Positions 60,717-64,000 of a stretch of DNA of 64,000 bases are shown one piece after another. This DNA is from Nevskia sp. GTDB taxonomy: Bacteria > Pseudomonadota > Gammaproteobacteria > Nevskiales > Nevskiaceae. The number at the start of each line of letters is the position of its first letter. Position 1 is the first letter of the stretch. The stretch is taken from contig JARLJS010000134.1 of NCBI GenBank assembly GCA_031291075.1, positions 1 to 64,000 of the forward strand, read 5' to 3'. A program made the translations under genes and the position numbers. The notes beneath the pieces were generated by a model. That model was not told where the DNA came from, did no database searches, and saw only the letters and a list, made by a program, of their open reading frames with translations.

Positions 60717-62126
60717 ATGAAAAGCGATTCGATCAAGCACGCGTTCGATCTCTACCAGGCCGGCCAGTTGGAGGCGGCGGAGGCCGTGTCGAAGCGGATC
60801 ATCGCGAACGGGGAGGATAGCGGACGCGCTCTTCTCTTGTGCGGGATGATCGCGCAGCAGCGGGCGCAGACCCCGCAGGCCATCGATCTGTTGCGGCAGG
60901 CGGTGGCGGCGGAGCCGGAAGAGCCGGCCGCGTACAAGCGGCTGGCGATGTCCCTGCAGGTCTCCGGAAGATCGGAGGAGGCCTTGGCCGAGCTGAGGAC
61001 GGCGGTGGCCCGCGCTCCGGCACGCGCCGATGCCTGGAAGAACCTGATCGGTCTGCTCGCTTCGCTGGGACGTACGAATGAGCTTGCGCGGGTCGAGGCG
61101 GAGCAAGCGGCATTCCGCAAGCGTATCGGAGCGATCGAGGCACGCTTTGACCAGGCCTGCAAGCTGTTGCTGAAGGGCAACTACGAGGACGGCTGGAAGG
61201 CGTTCGAATCGCGGCTGGAGGCGCCGGAGTTCGCCGCCCTGGTCGACATGCCCTGTCCGCGCTGGCGAGGAGAACCGCTGGAAGGCCGTTCGATCCTGTT
61301 GCGCTGCGAGCAGGGCCACGGCGACAGCCTGCAGTTCTTCCGCTACGTCCAGGCCGTGATCGACCGGGGTGCGGACGTGACGGTCGAAACCTGGAAGGAC
61401 CTGGCGCGGTTGTTCCGCATGAATACCTCGGCTGCAATCCATGTCAAGCTCAAGGCCAGCGAAGCCGCGCCGCAGGGTTACGATTTCTATTGCCCGATGA
61501 TGAGCTTGCCTTATGTTCTCGGCACTCGTCTGGACACGATCCCCGGGCGCACGTCCTACCTGGCAGCGGAGCCGGCGCTTGTGCGGAAATGGTGCGTCGA
61601 TCTGAAGGATGATGGCCGTTTCCGGGTGGGGCTGGTATGGGCGGGAGGACGCAGGCTGCTGAATCCGGCCATGGTCAGCATCGATCAACGCCGGAGCCTG
61701 GAATTCTCCGCATTCGAACGGCTGCTGGACATTGCGGGCATGGCTTTTTACAGCCTGCAGAAGCAAGAAGCGGCGGAGCAGGCGCGTGGCGCCGTGGAGT
61801 CGGGCAGGCTCATCGACCGCACTGACGAATTGGCGGACTTTGCCGATACCGCGGCCCTGATCGAGAGCCTGGACCTGGTGATCGCCGTTGACACGGCGGT
61901 GGCGCATCTGGCAGCGGCCATGAACAAGCCGACCTGGATATTGTCGCGATTCGATGGCTGCTGGCGGTGGCTCGAGGATCGCGAGGACAGTCCCTGGTAC
62001 CCCTCGGTCCGGCTGTTCAGGCAGAAAACTCCTGGGGATTGGGACGAGGTGATGGTGCGTGTGCACAAGGCCCTGGCCTTCCTGGCGACGAACCAAGGTC
62101 TTGATCAGGCCGTAACCGGCGGCTAG
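60717..62126 (+). CDS. TPR-repeat glycosyltransferase, short form (paralogue D)
   Basis: 469 residues from ATG 60717 (GTG 60705 possible). Only about four TPR units (HAFDLYQAGQLEAAEAVSKR, RALLLCGMIAQQRAQTPQAI, YKRLAMSLQVSGRSEEALAE), then the GT domain: RSILLRCEQGHGDSLQFFRY, RVGLVWAGGRRLLN, DLVIAVDTAVAHLAAAMNKP and RFDGCWRWLEDREDSPWYPS. The last motif groups it with paralogue A (HDACWRWL) rather than B and C (PDFRWML). It ends 267 bases before the TpsB gene. Confidence 0.85.
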   Translation: MKSDSIKHAFDLYQAGQLEAAEAVSKRIIANGEDSGRALLLCGMIAQQRAQTPQAIDLLRQAVAAEPEEPAAYKRLAMSLQVSGRSEEALAELRTAVARAPARADAWKNLIGLLASLGRTNELARVEAEQAAFRKRIGAIEARFDQACKLLLKGNYEDGWKAFESRLEAPEFAALVDMPCPRWRGEPLEGRSILLRCEQGHGDSLQFFRYVQAVIDRGADVTVETWKDLARLFRMNTSAAIHVKLKASEAAPQGYDFYCPMMSLPYVLGTRLDTIPGRTSYLAAEPALVRKWCVDLKDDGRFRVGLVWAGGRRLLNPAMVSIDQRRSLEFSAFERLLDIAGMAFYSLQKQEAAEQARGAVESGRLIDRTDELADFADTAALIESLDLVIAVDTAVAHLAAAMNKPTWILSRFDGCWRWLEDREDSPWYPSVRLFRQKTPGDWDEVMVRVHKALAFLATNQGLDQAVTGG

Positions 62127-62393
62127 GGACGGCCAGGCGACCTGGAAGTCGGGTCGGGAGCGGAGGGGCTTCGAACGAGCACTGTGGCCGAATGGCCCAG
62201 GTTTTCACGCCACTGTCATCAAGCCTCAATACCCTTATACGCCCCTCGCCAGCATTTGCGCGCGGGGGGCTTCGGCCGGGACCAAGGGCAATCCAACCTC
62301 GCGGAATTGAACCTGTTTCCACGGGACCATCACACGGTGGCCGCGCCTTACGGATGTTGGCTCGGCTGACCCAAAAAATACGCGCAAGGACGA

Positions 62394-64000
62394 ATGTTGA
62401 AGAGGGCTTGGGGATCAGTACTGGCCATGTCGCTGTCCGTGTCCATCGCGCAGGCAGACCCGGCCGCCGGGGCGGCGCCGACGGCTGCGCCCGGAGCGGC
62501 GGCCAAGCTGGCCAATACCTTCGATATTTTCGAATACCGGGTCGAGGGCAACAGCGTCCTCAAGACCGAGGACATCGAGAACGCGGTCTATCCCTACCTG
62601 GGCGAGAGCAAGGGAATCAAGGATATCGAAGCCGCTCGCAGGGACCTGGAGAAGGCTTACCACGACCACGGCTACCTCACCGTGGTGGTGAACATCCCGC
62701 CGCAGAAGATCGTGGACAACGTGGTGGTGCTGAAGGTGGTGGAGGCGCCGGTGGGCAAGCTCACCGTCATCGGCTCGCGCTACCACTCGCTGGAAGTCAT
62801 CAAGGGCACGGTGCCGGAGCTGGCGGAAGGGACCGTGCCGGATTTCAACCAGGTGCAAAAGGAACTGGCAGACCTGAACCGCACACCCGACCGCAGCGTT
62901 ACGCCGGTGCTGCGGGCCTCCCAGACGCCGGGACAGGTGGACGTGGACCTGCAGGTCAAGGATCAGCTGCCGTTGCATGCCAGTGTCGACCTCAACAACC
63001 ACTACAGCGCCAACACCTCCCATCTGCGTCTCATCGGCGACGTACATTACGACAACCTGTTCCAGGCCGGGCACAGCGTCGATCTGCAGTACCAGACCTC
63101 GCCCCTGAATAGCGGCGAGGTGGAAGTCTGGTCGCTCTCCTACGTGATCCCCACGTCCGGGTCGGCGGCATGGGCGCTATACGCCGTGCGCTCGAACAGC
63201 AACGTGGCCGCCGTGGGCGCGCTCGACGTGATCGGCAACGGCGACATTTTCGGGGTGCGGCTGATCGAACCGCTGGCCGGGGGTGATGCGCATTTCTACC
63301 ACAGCATCAGCGCCGGCTTCGACTACAAGAACTTCAAGCAGGACGTGATGGTGGAAGGGTCCGACACGGGCATCAACACCCCGGTCCATTACCTGCCGTT
63401 CACGGTCCAGTACAGCGCCAACTGGCTGCAGGCAGCCCCCCAGGGCAGCCCGGCCGGCACCCCCGGCAGCAGCACGGGGCTGAACCTGGGACTGAGCTTC
63501 GCCATCCGCGACCTGGCCACCAACGACCAGGATTTCGACAACAAGCGCTTCGGCGCCAGCGCTTCGTACATGACTCTGCACCCTACCGTGCAGCGCCTGC
63601 AGATGCTGCCGCGTGGCTGGAGCCTGCTGGCCAAGCTCGACGGCCAGTTCGCCAGCGGTCCGCTGATCAGCAACGAGCAATACACCGCCGGCGGCTCCGA
63701 CAGCGTGCGCGGCTACCTCGAATCCGAGCGCCTGGGCGACCAGGGCTTCCGTGGCAACCTGGAACTGCGGACACCCGGGCTGCTGTCCGGCTACAGCCCC
63801 CGCATCGAGCAGTCCTATGTGTTCGCCTTCGCCGAGGCGGCCAAGCTGCAGGTGCTCGATGCGCTGCCGGGCCAGGACTCGCATTTCTCGCTGGCCAGCG
63901 TCGGGCTGGGGATGCAGTTCAAGGCACGCGGGCTGACCGTGCACCTGGACGGCGCGCACACCCTGAGCCAGGGCTACGTCACCGACTCCAACAGCAATCG
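62394..64000 (+). CDS. TpsB outer-membrane transporter (ShlB/FhaC/HecB family), partial
   Basis: 535 residues visible; the frame runs off the right edge. AAGGA lies five bases before ATG 62394. Signal peptide 1-22 (WGSVLAMSLSVSIAQA). POTRA-like domain at about 45-125 (FDIFEYRVEGNSVLKTEDIE, YPYLGESKGIKDIEAARRDL, YHDHGYLTVVVNIPPQKIVD). Then the beta-barrel with LHASVDLNNHYSANTSHLRL, HYDNLFQAGHSVDLQYQTSP, and near the end the conserved QYTAGGSDSVRGYLESERLG (VRGY family motif, lid loop). It should secrete a large TpsA partner, expected just downstream. Only a few barrel strands are missing. Confidence 0.9.
   Translation, partial: MLKRAWGSVLAMSLSVSIAQADPAAGAAPTAAPGAAAKLANTFDIFEYRVEGNSVLKTEDIENAVYPYLGESKGIKDIEAARRDLEKAYHDHGYLTVVVNIPPQKIVDNVVVLKVVEAPVGKLTVIGSRYHSLEVIKGTVPELAEGTVPDFNQVQKELADLNRTPDRSVTPVLRASQTPGQVDVDLQVKDQLPLHASVDLNNHYSANTSHLRLIGDVHYDNLFQAGHSVDLQYQTSPLNSGEVEVWSLSYVIPTSGSAAWALYAVRSNSNVAAVGALDVIGNGDIFGVRLIEPLAGGDAHFYHSISAGFDYKNFKQDVMVEGSDTGINTPVHYLPFTVQYSANWLQAAPQGSPAGTPGSSTGLNLGLSFAIRDLATNDQDFDNKRFGASASYMTLHPTVQRLQMLPRGWSLLAKLDGQFASGPLISNEQYTAGGSDSVRGYLESERLGDQGFRGNLELRTPGLLSGYSPRIEQSYVFAFAEAAKLQVLDALPGQDSHFSLASVGLGMQFKARGLTVHLDGAHTLSQGYVTDSNSN

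Overview
This is a GC-rich proteobacterial chromosome segment. The gene style suggests a Gammaproteobacterium, perhaps a methanotroph of the Methylococcales type, but that is a low-certainty inference. Supporting signs are a VPLPA-CTERM/exosortase system, several TPR-glycosyltransferases, c-type cytochromes and two-partner secretion. Three blocks can be recognised.

Block 1 (1 to about 8490) is the decayed end of an integrated element. It holds small ICE/plasmid-type genes, an IS630-family insertion, a frameshifted gene, a truncated zinc-ribbon/acetyltransferase-like gene joined to an HTH remnant, and a tyrosine recombinase. It stops at a 3' fragment of a class II tRNA-Leu(GAG) gene followed by that tRNA's terminator, so 8430-8487 is read as an attachment site. 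The intact tRNA should lie beyond the left edge. Just outside sit a broken RelB/RelE-like pair and a hicAB locus in which hicA is frameshifted and hicB is intact.

Block 2 (9.6 to about 33.8 kb) starts with five translationally coupled genes: an ArnC-like GT2, a WecD/RffC-like acetyltransferase, a GT-C membrane protein, a methyltransferase and RffA. Together they look like a cassette that makes a 4-amino-4,6-dideoxy sugar and transfers it through a polyprenyl carrier. Next are DUF350 and a convergent operon of SPFH, DUF4178, a membrane aminopropyltransferase and an FAD oxidoreductase; then an HxlR/NmrA redox pair, a TPR-glycosyltransferase, a secreted metallophosphoesterase with a VPLPA-CTERM protein, a cytochrome c peroxidase-like gene with a single-heme protein and a lipoprotein. 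The block ends with three tandem paralogous exosortase substrates that share a conserved upstream element.

Block 3 (33.8 to 64 kb) is an exopolysaccharide/exosortase locus. It contains GT9, AsnB, two GT4, two GT2, a beta-helix polysaccharide-active protein, a Wzx-type flippase, a Wzy-type polymerase, an acyltransferase, a methyltransferase, the XrtD exosortase (fused to EpsI), a WecA-like initiating transferase with an extra membrane domain, and a PrsT-like TPR lipoprotein. After it come a secreted protein with a variant C-terminal sorting signal, a secreted PstS-like binding protein, three tandem TPR-glycosyltransferases, and the start of a TpsB (ShlB/FhaC) outer-membrane transporter that runs off the right edge.

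The functional theme is cell-surface construction: polysaccharide assembly, protein sorting by XrtD, and probably glycosylation of a secreted adhesin encoded past the window. Assignments rest on motif reading by eye; no database search was possible.
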